Notes: a model not told the origin generated them from the letters alone. Counted from the stretch's first letter, positions 15,862 to 24,786 are shown. The stretch is 64,000 nt of DNA from Paenibacillus taichungensis (GCF_013359905.1 NZ_JABMCC010000121.1:992001-1056000); one strand, 5' to 3'. Translations and numbers: made by a program.

Positions 15862-18800
15862 ATGAATAGATATATGAAGACCATGAATAAATCTCAAATC
15901 AACGTACAATCCGGCGATCTGTGCTTTACGTTCTGGGAAAGCGGTGATTTGTTTAAGGCTGTAAGTGGAACAACGATGATTAATCAGTGGATGGCTAGTC
16001 CAGTGGACGGCTCCATGAACAATCTGTACTTGCGTTTTCACAGTGAATCTGCCATTCGGTTTGTGCCAATGCTTGGCATTCACTCCGACAGCCAGGTGAG
16101 CACCGACGGTAGCCGTATAGTATGGACAGGTACCGCTGAGGGCGTAGGCTATCAGGTTGTATTTGCTCCAACAACCCGAGGTGTATGGTTCTGGGATGTA
16201 ACCGTAAACGGTAATGGAGAAGAGGTCGACGTGGTCTATGGCCAGGATGTCGGCAATGCCGATCCAGGTGCGGTACGTAGCAATGAGGCTTACTTGTCGC
16301 AATACATTGACCATGCCGTATTTGAGGATACGAAGCTGGGATATATCGTAGCCTCACGGCAGAATCAGCCACAAGGCGGGGCTTTTCCTTATCTTCAACA
16401 GGGTTCATTAACCCGTGCAACAGGTTACTCCACAGATGGATTTCAGTTCTTTGGCTTGAGTTACAAGGAAACGAATGTCCCTGAAAGTCTGAGCAAGCCA
16501 ACACTTGCAAATGAAGTGTATCAGTATGAATTTGCATACACAGCCCTACAGTCCGAAAAAGTGGTGTTGAGTGGCGAAGCTCGCTTTGTGTTCTATGGAC
16601 TCTTTCAGGCCAACCATCCTGAAGCGGTGAAGGAACTTGAATACCAGGATGTTGTACAACAGGCTTGGGACGAGTATGAAGCGAAGCGTCAAGAGAATAC
16701 AAGCACGGTACAGGCAGTAACCAACGTATTCCCAAAAGTATCTCTCCATCCGGTAATGGGTGAACCCTTGCCTACTTTATCGATGACTGAAGAAGAAGTG
16801 AATTCCCACTTCCCGGCTTCGAAGAGACATCAGGAAGAGCGTGCGGATGGCGAATTGCTGGCGTTCTTTACAGATACGTATGAGCATATTGTGCTGAAGG
16901 AAAAGGAAATGCGTGTTGAACGTCCACATGGACACATTCTGATGAGTGGCAACAATGTGAAGCTGGGTCAGAACGTAATCACTACGTCTTCCTATATGTA
17001 TGGTATTTTCAATTCCCATGTGGTTGTAGGAAATACGAACTTCAATAAAATGATGAGCAACGCACGTAGTGCACTCAACATACCCAAAACATCCGGGCAG
17101 CGGATCTACGTTGAGATGGAGGGAGTCTTCCACCTACTCACGATGCCTTCCCTGTTTGAAATGGGCTTCAACTATGTTCGCTGGTATTACAAAACAGCTG
17201 AGGATACGCTGATCATCACAAATTATACAACTTTGGATACTCCTGAAGTACATCTTCATGTGAAGTCGGAAAAAGGAATAGCTTATCGATACCTAATCAC
17301 CAATCAGATTACGATGAATGTGAATGAATATGAACTTCCTGTTCATGTTTCCGAGCAGAATGGTGAACTGAGCTTCAAGGCAGATCATAGCTCCCTCAGT
17401 GGGGAAGTATATCCGAATCTGGAGTACCGCATGCGGGTAAGCGGAGCAGGAGTGAAGGTTGGCGATGAGACTGAGCTGGCTAGTGGAGTAAACGCAGGCG
17501 ACGACTCACTGACGACTTTACGTCTGGACAGCAGCGCTGAATGGACATTGACCATTCAAGGTCTGTTGGAAGAAGGACAGACTGCATCCTCGACGCGCAG
17601 CTTCGAAGAGGAAGTGTCAGCTTATCGTACCTTCTATGCAGAAGTAATGAATGGATTCCATTTGTCCCAACCTCAGAAGCAAGGAGCGGACGAGTTGTTC
17701 AAAGTGAATGCTCTTGCATGGTGGTACACCCACAATATGCTGGTGCATTACTCTGTTCCTCACGGACTGGAGCAATATGGCGGTGCAGCTTGGGGAACAC
17801 GGGATGTCTGCCAGGGGCCGGTCGAATACTTTATGGCTACACAAAAGTATGAGCAGGTTCGCGATATTCTGAAGACAGTTTACTCCCATCAGTATGAGGA
17901 TGACGGCAACTGGCCGCAATGGTTTATGTTCGATCGTTATTTCAAAGTTCAGCAGGAAGAAAGCCATGGTGACATTATTGTTTGGCCTCTTAAAGTGCTA
18001 AGTGATTATCTGATTGCTACCAAGGATTATTCGATTCTGAATGAGGAAGTACCTTATACCGTAAAACATGGTTTTGATTTTACTGATCAGACAGCCAGCG
18101 TGCTGGAGCATGCCCAGAAAGAGCTGGAGTATATCCGCAGCCATTTCCTGCATGATACATTCCTCTCTTCATATGGTGACGGTGACTGGGACGATACATT
18201 GCAGCCTGCCAATGCTCAATTGAAGCAATATATGGTCAGCAGCTGGACTGTGGCGCTCACCTATCAAACGTTGAAGCAGCTATCCAGAGCGCTTGCGCCT
18301 GTGAAACCGGAGCTTTCTTCCGAGTTAAGTGACATGGCAGCGGGTGTGAAAAGAGACTTCAGCAAGTATATGCTGGATACCGATGTGATTCCAGGATTTG
18401 TATATATGGAAGACCCGGCACAAGCAAAACGCATGCTGCATCCGGATGACAGCGAGACAGGTATTCAGTACCGTTTGCTGCCGATGACACGCAGCATGAT
18501 TGCCGAGCTGCTGGAGCCTGAGCAAGCGCAATCCCATTATGAACTGATCAAAGACAAGCTGTACTGCCCGGATGGTGTCAGATTGATGAATCGTCCAGCA
18601 CAGTATGATGGCGGCGTCAGCACTCATTTCAAACGTGCAGAGCAGGCATCCAACTTCGGACGTGAAGTGGGCTTGCAATATGTTCATGCTCACATCCGTT
18701 ATATTGAAGCCATGGCGAAGCTGGGCAACCCGGATGAAGTCTGGAACGGCCTTGGCATTATCAATCCAGTGGGTATTCAGGAAGCTGTTCCTAACGCAGA

Positions 18801-19245
18801 TTTGCGTCAAAGTAATGCCTATTTCAGCAGCTCTGACGGGAAATTCAACAACCGTTATGCAGCGCAGGAGCAATTCGATAAGCTTCGCACCGGAGATGTA
18901 CAGGTGAAGGGTGGCTGGAGAATCTATTCCAGTGGACCGGGAATCTACATGAATCAGCTCATTTCGAACGCTCTGGGTATTCGTCAGGAGGAAGAAGATC
19001 TGGTTCTGGACCCTGTGTTACCTGTCAGCTTGGATGGATTACATTTTGATTTCCAATTTGCGGGCAAAAAAGTAACCTTCGTTTATCATCTCAGTGGAGA
19101 GGCCGTACAACGTATTGTGCTGAATGGCAAGGAACTGGATGCGACTAGGCTGCAACAACCTTATCGTCTTGGTGGACTGCGTATTTCACGTAAGGAGCTT
19201 GAACAGAGCCTGAGCGAGAATAACGTGATTGAGATTTACAGTTAA
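15862..19245 (+). CDS. GH94 1,2-beta-oligoglucan phosphorylase
   Basis: This very large cytoplasmic protein (1127 residues) has an N-terminal beta-sandwich, a linker, an (alpha/alpha)6 barrel and a C-terminal beta domain, as in GH94 phosphorylases. The segment G-D-W-D-D (residues 774-778) corresponds to the D-W-N/D-D region holding the GH94 general acid. Other barrel motifs are ALAWWYTHNMLVHYSVPHG, GAAWGTRDVCQGP and GNWPQWFMFDRY. Length and order of motifs fit the 1,2-beta-oligoglucan phosphorylase subgroup (about 1100 residues) rather than cellobiose phosphorylase (about 800). The reaction would release glucose-1-phosphate from sophoro-oligosaccharides. The ribosome site is AGGAGG. The subgroup assignment rests on memory of the Listeria enzyme and on context. 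Confidence 0.87.
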   Translation: MNRYMKTMNKSQINVQSGDLCFTFWESGDLFKAVSGTTMINQWMASPVDGSMNNLYLRFHSESAIRFVPMLGIHSDSQVSTDGSRIVWTGTAEGVGYQVVFAPTTRGVWFWDVTVNGNGEEVDVVYGQDVGNADPGAVRSNEAYLSQYIDHAVFEDTKLGYIVASRQNQPQGGAFPYLQQGSLTRATGYSTDGFQFFGLSYKETNVPESLSKPTLANEVYQYEFAYTALQSEKVVLSGEARFVFYGLFQANHPEAVKELEYQDVVQQAWDEYEAKRQENTSTVQAVTNVFPKVSLHPVMGEPLPTLSMTEEEVNSHFPASKRHQEERADGELLAFFTDTYEHIVLKEKEMRVERPHGHILMSGNNVKLGQNVITTSSYMYGIFNSHVVVGNTNFNKMMSNARSALNIPKTSGQRIYVEMEGVFHLLTMPSLFEMGFNYVRWYYKTAEDTLIITNYTTLDTPEVHLHVKSEKGIAYRYLITNQITMNVNEYELPVHVSEQNGELSFKADHSSLSGEVYPNLEYRMRVSGAGVKVGDETELASGVNAGDDSLTTLRLDSSAEWTLTIQGLLEEGQTASSTRSFEEEVSAYRTFYAEVMNGFHLSQPQKQGADELFKVNALAWWYTHNMLVHYSVPHGLEQYGGAAWGTRDVCQGPVEYFMATQKYEQVRDILKTVYSHQYEDDGNWPQWFMFDRYFKVQQEESHGDIIVWPLKVLSDYLIATKDYSILNEEVPYTVKHGFDFTDQTASVLEHAQKELEYIRSHFLHDTFLSSYGDGDWDDTLQPANAQLKQYMVSSWTVALTYQTLKQLSRALAPVKPELSSELSDMAAGVKRDFSKYMLDTDVIPGFVYMEDPAQAKRMLHPDDSETGIQYRLLPMTRSMIAELLEPEQAQSHYELIKDKLYCPDGVRLMNRPAQYDGGVSTHFKRAEQASNFGREVGLQYVHAHIRYIEAMAKLGNPDEVWNGLGIINPVGIQEAVPNADLRQSNAYFSSSDGKFNNRYAAQEQFDKLRTGDVQVKGGWRIYSSGPGIYMNQLISNALGIRQEEEDLVLDPVLPVSLDGLHFDFQFAGKKVTFVYHLSGEAVQRIVLNGKELDATRLQQPYRLGGLRISRKELEQSLSENNVIEIYS

Positions 19246-19291
19246 TGGTGTAAACGTTAGTCCATTTTATCAAGTATAAATATTTTAGATG

Positions 19292-19319
19292 TCAGGTCCT
19301 TCGATTTCGAAGGGCCTGA
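19292..19319. repeat. 13-bp palindrome between GH94 gene and lacI-type gene
   Basis: TCAGGTCCTTCGA (19292-19304), two bases, TCGAAGGGCCTGA (19307-19319) form a near-perfect hairpin. There is no T tract on either side, so it is not a classical terminator. It could be an RNA-processing or regulatory element. TGTAAACGTTA at 19249-19259 nearby resembles a LacI-type half site. Confidence 0.55.
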
Positions 19320-19344
19320 TGAACATAACAGGGGAGCGAAGAAT

Positions 19345-20361
19345 GTGGTCAGTATCAAGGATATCGCCAAACAGGCGGGAGTTTCGATCTCTACCGTGTC
19401 ATATGCTCTGAATGGTAGCAACAAAGTGACAGATGAGACCCGTTCCAAAATTTTGGCTATCGCCAAAGAGCTGAACTATGTTCCCAATGCTGCTGCCAGA
19501 ACATTGAAGAAGAGAGAATCCAAAATTCTGGGTGTATTTCTGACGGATTTTAGCGGGGATGTATATGGAGACTTGCTTAGTGGTATGAAATCTGTATGTA
19601 ACGCGCAAGGGTACGACCTAATTGTGTGCAGCGGGAAACAATCTCATCGAATGCTTCCGGAGCGAATGATTGATGGTGCTGTCATTCTGGATCATACATT
19701 TGCGAGCAAGGAACTAATGCAATATGCAGACAGAGGACACAAGATTGTCGTTCTTGACCGGGAACTGGATCACCCCAATATTAATCAGGTTCTGCTGGAT
19801 AACAAGGCAGGAGCAACCCTTGCGATGGAGCATTTGATTGAACAGGGACACACGAAGATCTATGTCGTGACAGGTCCTGAAGGTTCATTTGACTCAGCTC
19901 AGCGGTTGAAGGCTGTAAGGCAAGTATCGGAGCGGGAAGCGAACGTGGAATGGATTGAGATCACCGGAGATTTCGAGAAGAGTGGCGGTGAACGGGCAGC
20001 GGAACGTATTATTCAGGAATATACTCAACCAGTTGGGGTGTTTTGTCTCAATGACGAGATGGCGATTGGGATGTGTGACCGGCTTGCTGATAGCGAGTTA
20101 AACATAGGTCAGGAGATTGATATTATTGGATTCGATAATATTGAACTTAGCAAATATGTGCAGCCAAGACTGGTCACAATTGATTATTCCAAACGAAAAT
20201 GGGGCGCACTCGCAGCCGAACAATTAATCAAGATTATTGCCGGAGAGCCTGTCGATCATGAACGCATCTACGTGACACTGGTGGAGGGCGGGTCGGTAAA
20301 CAGCAAGGTTCAGTCAGAATATCTTGCACAAGCCCAAGGTGAAAAGGCGGTTAGCTATTGA
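19345..20361 (+). CDS. LacI-family transcriptional regulator of the glucan operon
   Basis: The 338-residue repressor has an N-terminal LacI helix-turn-helix (SIKDIAKQAGVSISTVSYALNG) and hinge helix (YVPNAAARTLKKRES). A periplasmic-binding-protein-like sensor domain follows, with GFDNIELSKYVQPRLVTIDY near the C-terminus. It starts with GTG preceded by GGGGAG. It is the last gene of the cluster, 99 bases after the phosphorylase. The paired GAAACGATT operators at the operon promoter and the palindrome in the divergent serine hydrolase leader are its most likely targets. The inducer is probably a sophoro-oligosaccharide or glucose-1-phosphate derivative; that is inference. Confidence 0.92.
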   Translation: MVSIKDIAKQAGVSISTVSYALNGSNKVTDETRSKILAIAKELNYVPNAAARTLKKRESKILGVFLTDFSGDVYGDLLSGMKSVCNAQGYDLIVCSGKQSHRMLPERMIDGAVILDHTFASKELMQYADRGHKIVVLDRELDHPNINQVLLDNKAGATLAMEHLIEQGHTKIYVVTGPEGSFDSAQRLKAVRQVSEREANVEWIEITGDFEKSGGERAAERIIQEYTQPVGVFCLNDEMAIGMCDRLADSELNIGQEIDIIGFDNIELSKYVQPRLVTIDYSKRKWGALAAEQLIKIIAGEPVDHERIYVTLVEGGSVNSKVQSEYLAQAQGEKAVSY

Positions 20362-20415
20362 CAACGCTGCCCCCTCTTCATTTCATGCATGTTGTGTTGA
20401 ACGACGACTGTACAG

Positions 20416-20471
20416 CAAGAGACAAGGCTTAGAAGAATTGAAGCATTCTTTTAAGCCTTGTCTCTTGTTTA
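20416..20471 (+). terminator. Terminator after the LacI-type gene
   Basis: CAAGAGACAAGGCTT (20416-20430) pairs with AAGCCTTGTCTCTTG (20453-20467), with a further partly paired top. It ends in GTTT. Confidence 0.85.
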
Positions 20472-20494
20472 GCTTCTTTAATTGACCCATTATA

Positions 20495-20522
20495 AAAAGA
20501 AAAAACCTCTCACCAGGAGAGG
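20495..20522 (-). terminator. Terminator of the miniprotein gene
   Basis: On the minus strand CCTCTC, a five-base loop and GAGAGG are followed by TTTTTTC and further T. It ends 9 bases after the miniprotein stop codon. Confidence 0.85.
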
Positions 20523-20530
20523 CTTGGCCC

Positions 20531-20635
20531 TTAAAGGCCCTTGGTTTTGTCATTGTTGTAGGATGAAGTGAGAATGCCTGTAAGGAAGAGAGCCAATACA
20601 ATTGCAATAATCCAAAATGTCAGTGAAAATGACAT
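20531..20635 (-). CDS. 34-residue single-span membrane miniprotein
   Basis: This short gene encodes a 34-residue peptide starting MSFSLTFWIIAIVLALFLTG and ending in a hydrophilic tail SYNNDKTKGL. Residues 5-24 form one hydrophobic membrane segment with the charged tail after it. Three independent signals support it: a full AGGAGGT site (20650-20644) 8 bases before ATG 20635, a -10 like TATAAT at 20672-20667, and a strong terminator right after the stop. An earlier overlapping ATG at 20640 leads to a stop after six codons and is rejected. Function is unknown. It may be a small stress or envelope protein like many Bacillus single-span miniproteins. Confidence 0.7.
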   Translation of the reverse strand: MSFSLTFWIIAIVLALFLTGILTSSYNNDKTKGL

Positions 20636-20706
20636 ACCATAGCACCTCCTGCAAATCTTTACTTCTATTATAACCATTATAGGAAGAAAAGAAATGCTTC
20701 ACTCCA

Positions 20707-21771
20707 TCATTTGTAAAATAAAAAGTGAGTAGGTACAGGTCGGAGGCTCCCGTCCGAGGGGTTATTCACAACCCGGTTGTTCACGATGAGTGAGGACGAT
20801 CCGCCGCCATCCAGATTATAGGCGTCCACGACGCCAAGCTTGTACAAACGTCCTTGCAGCTCTTCCAAGGTGGCTCCTGAGCTTCCACCTTCGTTATACC
20901 CGTCAACAACGATAATCAACAATTGATCGTCCTTGTAATTGCCGATCACAGTGCGTGGAGCCCGCTTGGGTGACACTTTCCATTTGGCGGGAATGACCGT
21001 TTTTTGCCCATTCTGCAAAAGAACGGGTACAAATGTGGCACCAAATTGTGGTTGTAGGCGATCCAGGGAACTTTTGTCGAAAAATTTACCGCCTACCAGC
21101 TTACCGGCATCATCAAGACCTACAAAAAACAGATCCTTAAAGCTGGCCTGAAAACCATTCACATACTTGCCATCCATAACTGTTGTACTCAGCGGATACC
21201 GTTTACCGCCACTGTCGGCAAACCCGCCGGCATTAATTCCGGCAATGGCACCGCTGCGCTTGACCGCCTGCATGGTTGTCTCAGATCGGCCTGGCTCGCT
21301 GTCCAGAGCCATCTTCATGGCCGTGGGATCTTTTAGCTTGATTTTCATCGCATAGCCTTTATAGGGGCCTGGATTGACCCTATAGAGTTCAATCGTAAGT
21401 CGATCACTGTCTATCCGTTCAAACGGAACGCCCAGCTTGGATGAGATTCGTTGATTATAGATCGTTTCCGGGCGAGCGGCTTGAACCGTAGCCTTCTGTA
21501 CAAGCGTCGACATCGTACTCGTTGTCTGATTGTACAGCTGTGTTGTTCTTTTAATAGAAGAAGAAGTCTGAACAGCAGCTTCTTTTGCCCCTGCAAGCTC
21601 CTGACTAATTGCCTGGGTCCGGGGTGTAACATTCTCTTCAGCCAGACCGGAATGAATGAAATCTCCGGGGTCAAGCGGAGGACGAATCAGCAGCATGCAT
21701 AATATCAATCCAACAAAAGGAGCAAGAGCAAGCATAAATAAACGATTAACCTTTTTTACGGGTGTAATCAT
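20707..21771 (-). CDS. Phosphodiester glycosidase (NAGPA domain) membrane protein
   Basis: This 354-residue protein has an N-terminal membrane anchor (residues about 10-28, LFMLALAPFVGLILCMLLI), so the rest is outside the cell. A Ser/Thr/Gln-rich linker (residues 35-100) leads to an NAGPA domain marked by RSGAIAGINAGGFAD, VVDGYNEGGSSGATLEELQG and NLDGGGSSSLIVNNRVVN. Homologues uncap phosphodiester-linked sugars on lysosomal glycans or act in exopolysaccharide metabolism; the substrate here is unknown. Its ATG overlaps the stop of the upstream coiled-coil gene by four bases (ATGA), so the two are translationally coupled and probably act together at the envelope. Confidence 0.88.
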   Translation of the reverse strand: MITPVKKVNRLFMLALAPFVGLILCMLLIRPPLDPGDFIHSGLAEENVTPRTQAISQELAGAKEAAVQTSSSIKRTTQLYNQTTSTMSTLVQKATVQAARPETIYNQRISSKLGVPFERIDSDRLTIELYRVNPGPYKGYAMKIKLKDPTAMKMALDSEPGRSETTMQAVKRSGAIAGINAGGFADSGGKRYPLSTTVMDGKYVNGFQASFKDLFFVGLDDAGKLVGGKFFDKSSLDRLQPQFGATFVPVLLQNGQKTVIPAKWKVSPKRAPRTVIGNYKDDQLLIIVVDGYNEGGSSGATLEELQGRLYKLGVVDAYNLDGGGSSSLIVNNRVVNNPSDGSLRPVPTHFLFYK

Positions 21772-22178
21772 TTGAGCAGGTCCATCTTTTTCTGGAGTGT
21801 CTCCAGTTGTTTTTTGACTTCGCTCAGCTGAGTATACAATTTGTTGCTGTTGTCGGTTTTATCGTTTGCATTATCCTTGGTGAAAGTCAGTAATTCATTA
21901 AAGGACTGCACCTGGCCCTGCAGGTCCGCTACTTCCTTGGATATCGTTGTTAGCTGCTTTTCGTAGTCGGCTTTGAGCGCTGCAATCTGCTGTTGATTAT
22001 GGGTCTGAAGCTGATTAATCATCTGTTGCTGGAGGTGGTTACTATAATAGTAGGTTCCGAGTACTCCAAGTGCAATGAGAACAATCCACATGACCAGAAA
22101 CAGCTTGACTGAAGATCCGGCCTTACCTTTGGCGCTCCGGGTGTGATGGATGTCAGAGGGTTGGACAGAAGGTTTCAT
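21768..22178 (-). CDS. Membrane-anchored coiled-coil protein
   Basis: The protein has 136 residues and matches no family I recognise. Residues 1-22 are hydrophilic and basic, and residues 23-45 (VKLFLVMWIVLIALGVLGTYYY) form one membrane helix. Residues 48-136 are predicted coiled coil with heptad-like Leu/Ile spacing (ALKADYEKQLTTISKEVADL and KQLETLQKKMDLLK). The ribosome site is AGGAGTGATG. The gene is coupled by an ATGA overlap to the NAGPA-domain protein, which has a similar anchor, so a scaffold or partner role is plausible. Confidence 0.8.
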   Translation of the reverse strand: MKPSVQPSDIHHTRSAKGKAGSSVKLFLVMWIVLIALGVLGTYYYSNHLQQQMINQLQTHNQQQIAALKADYEKQLTTISKEVADLQGQVQSFNELLTFTKDNANDKTDNSNKLYTQLSEVKKQLETLQKKMDLLK

Positions 22179-22619
22179 ATCATCACTCCTGGTTATTTAT
22201 AGGTACAAAAAATTTTCCAGTCCTCATTCTATCACGCCACTATTGATTACGCAAAAATGAAATTCTTTGAGTAATAGGATAAAAAGAGATTGCATCGGAA
22301 GGAAGTCCTAGGATACAATTTCTTATAGATGCAATAAGTAGGAACTTTGGGCAAGTTTTTCGACTTTTTTAGATAGAAATGCAGGAAATTTATACTATAT
22401 TTTGATCTTTCTTCACTTGGGAAGACAAAAGTCCTGATGTGATGACAGCAAAATACAGTAGAAATAGAGCTGTTCTTACAGCTGTATCAAGTGTTTTTCT
22501 ATTTTTCGACATTATCCGACTTTTACTTCTTCTATACACGGACTGTCGCAAGGGTAGAGGCATCATCATGGCTGATGGTGGAAAAGGAATTTGTACAATA
22601 CATAACAGGGGGAACAACA
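22179..22619. other. 441-bp divergent intergenic region
   Basis: This AT-rich stretch separates the coiled-coil gene (minus) from the ComA-like regulator (plus). I see no clear paired -35/-10 set or riboswitch. A minus-strand open frame of 40 codons (22512-22390) with a hydrophobic middle is present but lacks a ribosome site and terminator. Confidence 0.4.
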
Positions 22620-23276
22620 ATGAAAAAAGTATGGCAGGTGGTCATCGTAGATATCCACCCCACCAGCATGCTGGGTACGAAATTGATTTTGGAAGAACAG
22701 CAGGATCTGTTGGTACGGGGGATGACTTCGACTGGGTCCGAAGGTCTTGAACTGGTGAACATTCACCAGCCCGATCTGATTTTGATGGATTATCGGCTTC
22801 CTGAGGGCCAGGCAGATCAGTATATATCCCAAATGAAAAATCTGTCGGCTCATAGTCACATCATTATTCTAACGGACGAGGATAATGTAAAATTATTTCG
22901 TCATCTAATCAGTCTAGGTGCAAGTGGCATGCTGTCCAAACAGGCTTCCCCTAGCCAGCTGATTCATCTGATATCTGGGCTGCGTGAGGGATGTGTATCC
23001 ATCCCATTATCCTGGTTAGCCAGTTCGGAATGGGCCCAACCCGTCGAATCTCCGGCAGAAGAACTTATTGTTGAATTAACAGAAACCGAAACTTTTATCA
23101 TGGAAAGAATTGTTCAGGGCGTAACCTATGATAAAATAGCCAGTGAGATTAACGTTAGCAGACGTTCGATTGATAATTACCTGCGTAAAATATACGTCAA
23201 GCTGGATGTAAGCAGCAGGGCACAGGCGATTGAACGGTACGCTTTATATGCGAGGCAGACCAAAACCGTATCCTGA
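22620..23276 (+). CDS. LuxR/NarL-type response regulator, ComA-like
   Basis: The 218-residue protein has a receiver domain with VVIVDIHPTSMLGTKLILEE, phosphoacceptor D57 in LILMDYRLPEG, and the conserved Lys in MLSKQAS. A C-terminal LuxR-type helix-turn-helix reads TETFIMERIVQGVTYDKIASEINVS, then RRSIDNYLRKIYVKLDVSSR. The N-terminus resembles B. subtilis ComA (P..M.GTK.ILE). The usual acidic pair DD near the start is V-D-I here, so one acidic residue is replaced. No histidine kinase is adjacent, so it is an orphan regulator. ATG 22620 follows CAGGGGGAA; the frame stays open upstream, but without a ribosome site or homology. Confidence 0.87.
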   Translation: MKKVWQVVIVDIHPTSMLGTKLILEEQQDLLVRGMTSTGSEGLELVNIHQPDLILMDYRLPEGQADQYISQMKNLSAHSHIIILTDEDNVKLFRHLISLGASGMLSKQASPSQLIHLISGLREGCVSIPLSWLASSEWAQPVESPAEELIVELTETETFIMERIVQGVTYDKIASEINVSRRSIDNYLRKIYVKLDVSSRAQAIERYALYARQTKTVS

Positions 23277-23417
23277 CGAGCATCGCTCCATGAATCCCTA
23301 TGTACGAATGCTCGTCAAGTGTCCGGTCTGGTCATATTTAGTGTCCAACAAGAATAGGTTGTAGGGGCTACGGACTGCGAGCACAGTTCGGATTAGGGAT
23401 GAAAGGGGAACGGACCG

Positions 23418-24641
23418 ATGAAATATTTCTTCGCCTCCCGTACAAACAGGCTTTTGACATCACCGCTGAGGGACATACGTGAGATGTCTGGTCGGGATTA
23501 TTTCATTTCTCTGGCAGAAGAACTGCCTGCGGAGGAGCTGTTTCCATTCAAATTGCTGGAAGAAGCAGCGGTGTCTGTATTTAGTTCCGGACCCTCCGCA
23601 TTGCAGTATGGTGAACCGGCAGGGTATAGACCGTTGAGAGAATGGCTGGACAACGATTGGAATGCTCGCAAGGGCATACGGACAGTCCCGGAGCAGATTC
23701 TATTGACTACAGGGACCCAGCAGGCGATCGATCTAGTGATGCGTTTGCTGCTTGAGCCTGGAGATTCCGTGTTGGTCGAGCATCCTACTTCTCCAGGCTG
23801 TCTCGAGGTTTTGGAGATGCAAGGTGCCAAAATCGTGCCCGTCACAGGCGATGGGGATGGCATTTTGCCTGACCTTTTGGAGCATCACATGCAGCAGGTG
23901 AGACCGAAGCTGCTTTTTGCTGCACCCAGTTTTTCCAATCCAACCGGCGCGCTGTGGAGTATGAAACGGCGTGAGGCAGTGCTTGATCTGTGTTCACGCT
24001 ACGGCGTGCTGCTCGTGGAGGATGATTCCTATGGCGAACTTCATTTCGATGGATTGGAGCCGGGAGACTTCTACCGGAAGTATCCTTCCCTCTTTGCGCT
24101 GGATACAGCGGATCAGGGTGGACATGTTCTCTACATTGGTTCGTTTAGCAAAACTGTAGCACCTGCCCTGCGTACAGGTTGGGCTGCCGGGCATCCGGCC
24201 TTGATCCAGGCTATGGCCTCGGTGAAACGGATAGCAGACGGACAGTCCAGTCCCATGAATCAGAGGTTATTGTATCAATTGCTCGCCCATTCTCCTTTTA
24301 AGTGGAGTGATCATCTCTCCATGCTGAACCGGGAGTATAAGACTAGGCTCAAGCTTATGCTCGAATTATTGAAGCGTCCGGGATGGAAAGGGAGCCAGTA
24401 CAGCATTCCTGAAGGGGGAATGTATCTGTGGGTACAGTTGCCGGATGGATTGGACAGCGGAGCTCTGCTCAAGGCAGCGTTGTTAAAAGGAGTATCTTTT
24501 CTTCCAGGTTCCCTATGCTCCACGGGTGAACAGGATCGTCGGTACATCCGATTGAACTTCAGCCATCCCGGCCGGGATGAGTTGCTGCTTGGTATGAATC
24601 TGATCAGTGAGTCCATAACAGAGTTTACAGCCCGGAGCTAA
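23418..24641 (+). CDS. PLP-dependent aminotransferase, class I/II (LysN/MocR-like)
   Basis: The 407-residue fold-type I aminotransferase resembles 2-aminoadipate transaminases and the catalytic half of MocR regulators, but no GntR DNA-binding domain precedes it. Visible motifs are LQYGEPAGYRPLREWL, ILLTTGTQQAIDLVMRLLLEPGD, FAAPSFSNPTGALWS, the PLP-binding Asp region VEDDSYGEL, the Schiff-base lysine in YIGSFSKTVAPALRTGW, and RLNFSHPG with the substrate-carboxylate arginine. The start follows AAAGGGGAACGGACCG. It stands alone between the ComA-like gene and the azoreductase, so the substrate cannot be set from context. Confidence 0.88.
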   Translation: MKYFFASRTNRLLTSPLRDIREMSGRDYFISLAEELPAEELFPFKLLEEAAVSVFSSGPSALQYGEPAGYRPLREWLDNDWNARKGIRTVPEQILLTTGTQQAIDLVMRLLLEPGDSVLVEHPTSPGCLEVLEMQGAKIVPVTGDGDGILPDLLEHHMQQVRPKLLFAAPSFSNPTGALWSMKRREAVLDLCSRYGVLLVEDDSYGELHFDGLEPGDFYRKYPSLFALDTADQGGHVLYIGSFSKTVAPALRTGWAAGHPALIQAMASVKRIADGQSSPMNQRLLYQLLAHSPFKWSDHLSMLNREYKTRLKLMLELLKRPGWKGSQYSIPEGGMYLWVQLPDGLDSGALLKAALLKGVSFLPGSLCSTGEQDRRYIRLNFSHPGRDELLLGMNLISESITEFTARS

Positions 24642-24757
24642 TCCGGATATAGAAAAGAAAGAATGTAGGGTCAAATTCATGTTTGGAACCTGTGACAGCA
24701 GAAGTTCCAGGCATTGGATTTGGAAGCAAATAAGTTACCCCCAAAGTAATTACGTTA

Positions 24758-24786
24758 TTGCATCCACTAACATTTTTATATATAAT
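24758..24786 (+). promoter_or_regulatory. Promoter of the azoreductase gene
   Basis: TTGCAT at 24758-24763, a 17-base spacer and a perfect TATAAT at 24781-24786, about 95 bases upstream of the start codon. Confidence 0.65.

Noticed and set aside
22390..22512. A 40-codon minus-strand frame with a hydrophobic middle before the ComA-like gene
   Set aside because: It has no ribosome site and no terminator, unlike the 34-residue miniprotein. It could be chance in AT-rich sequence.
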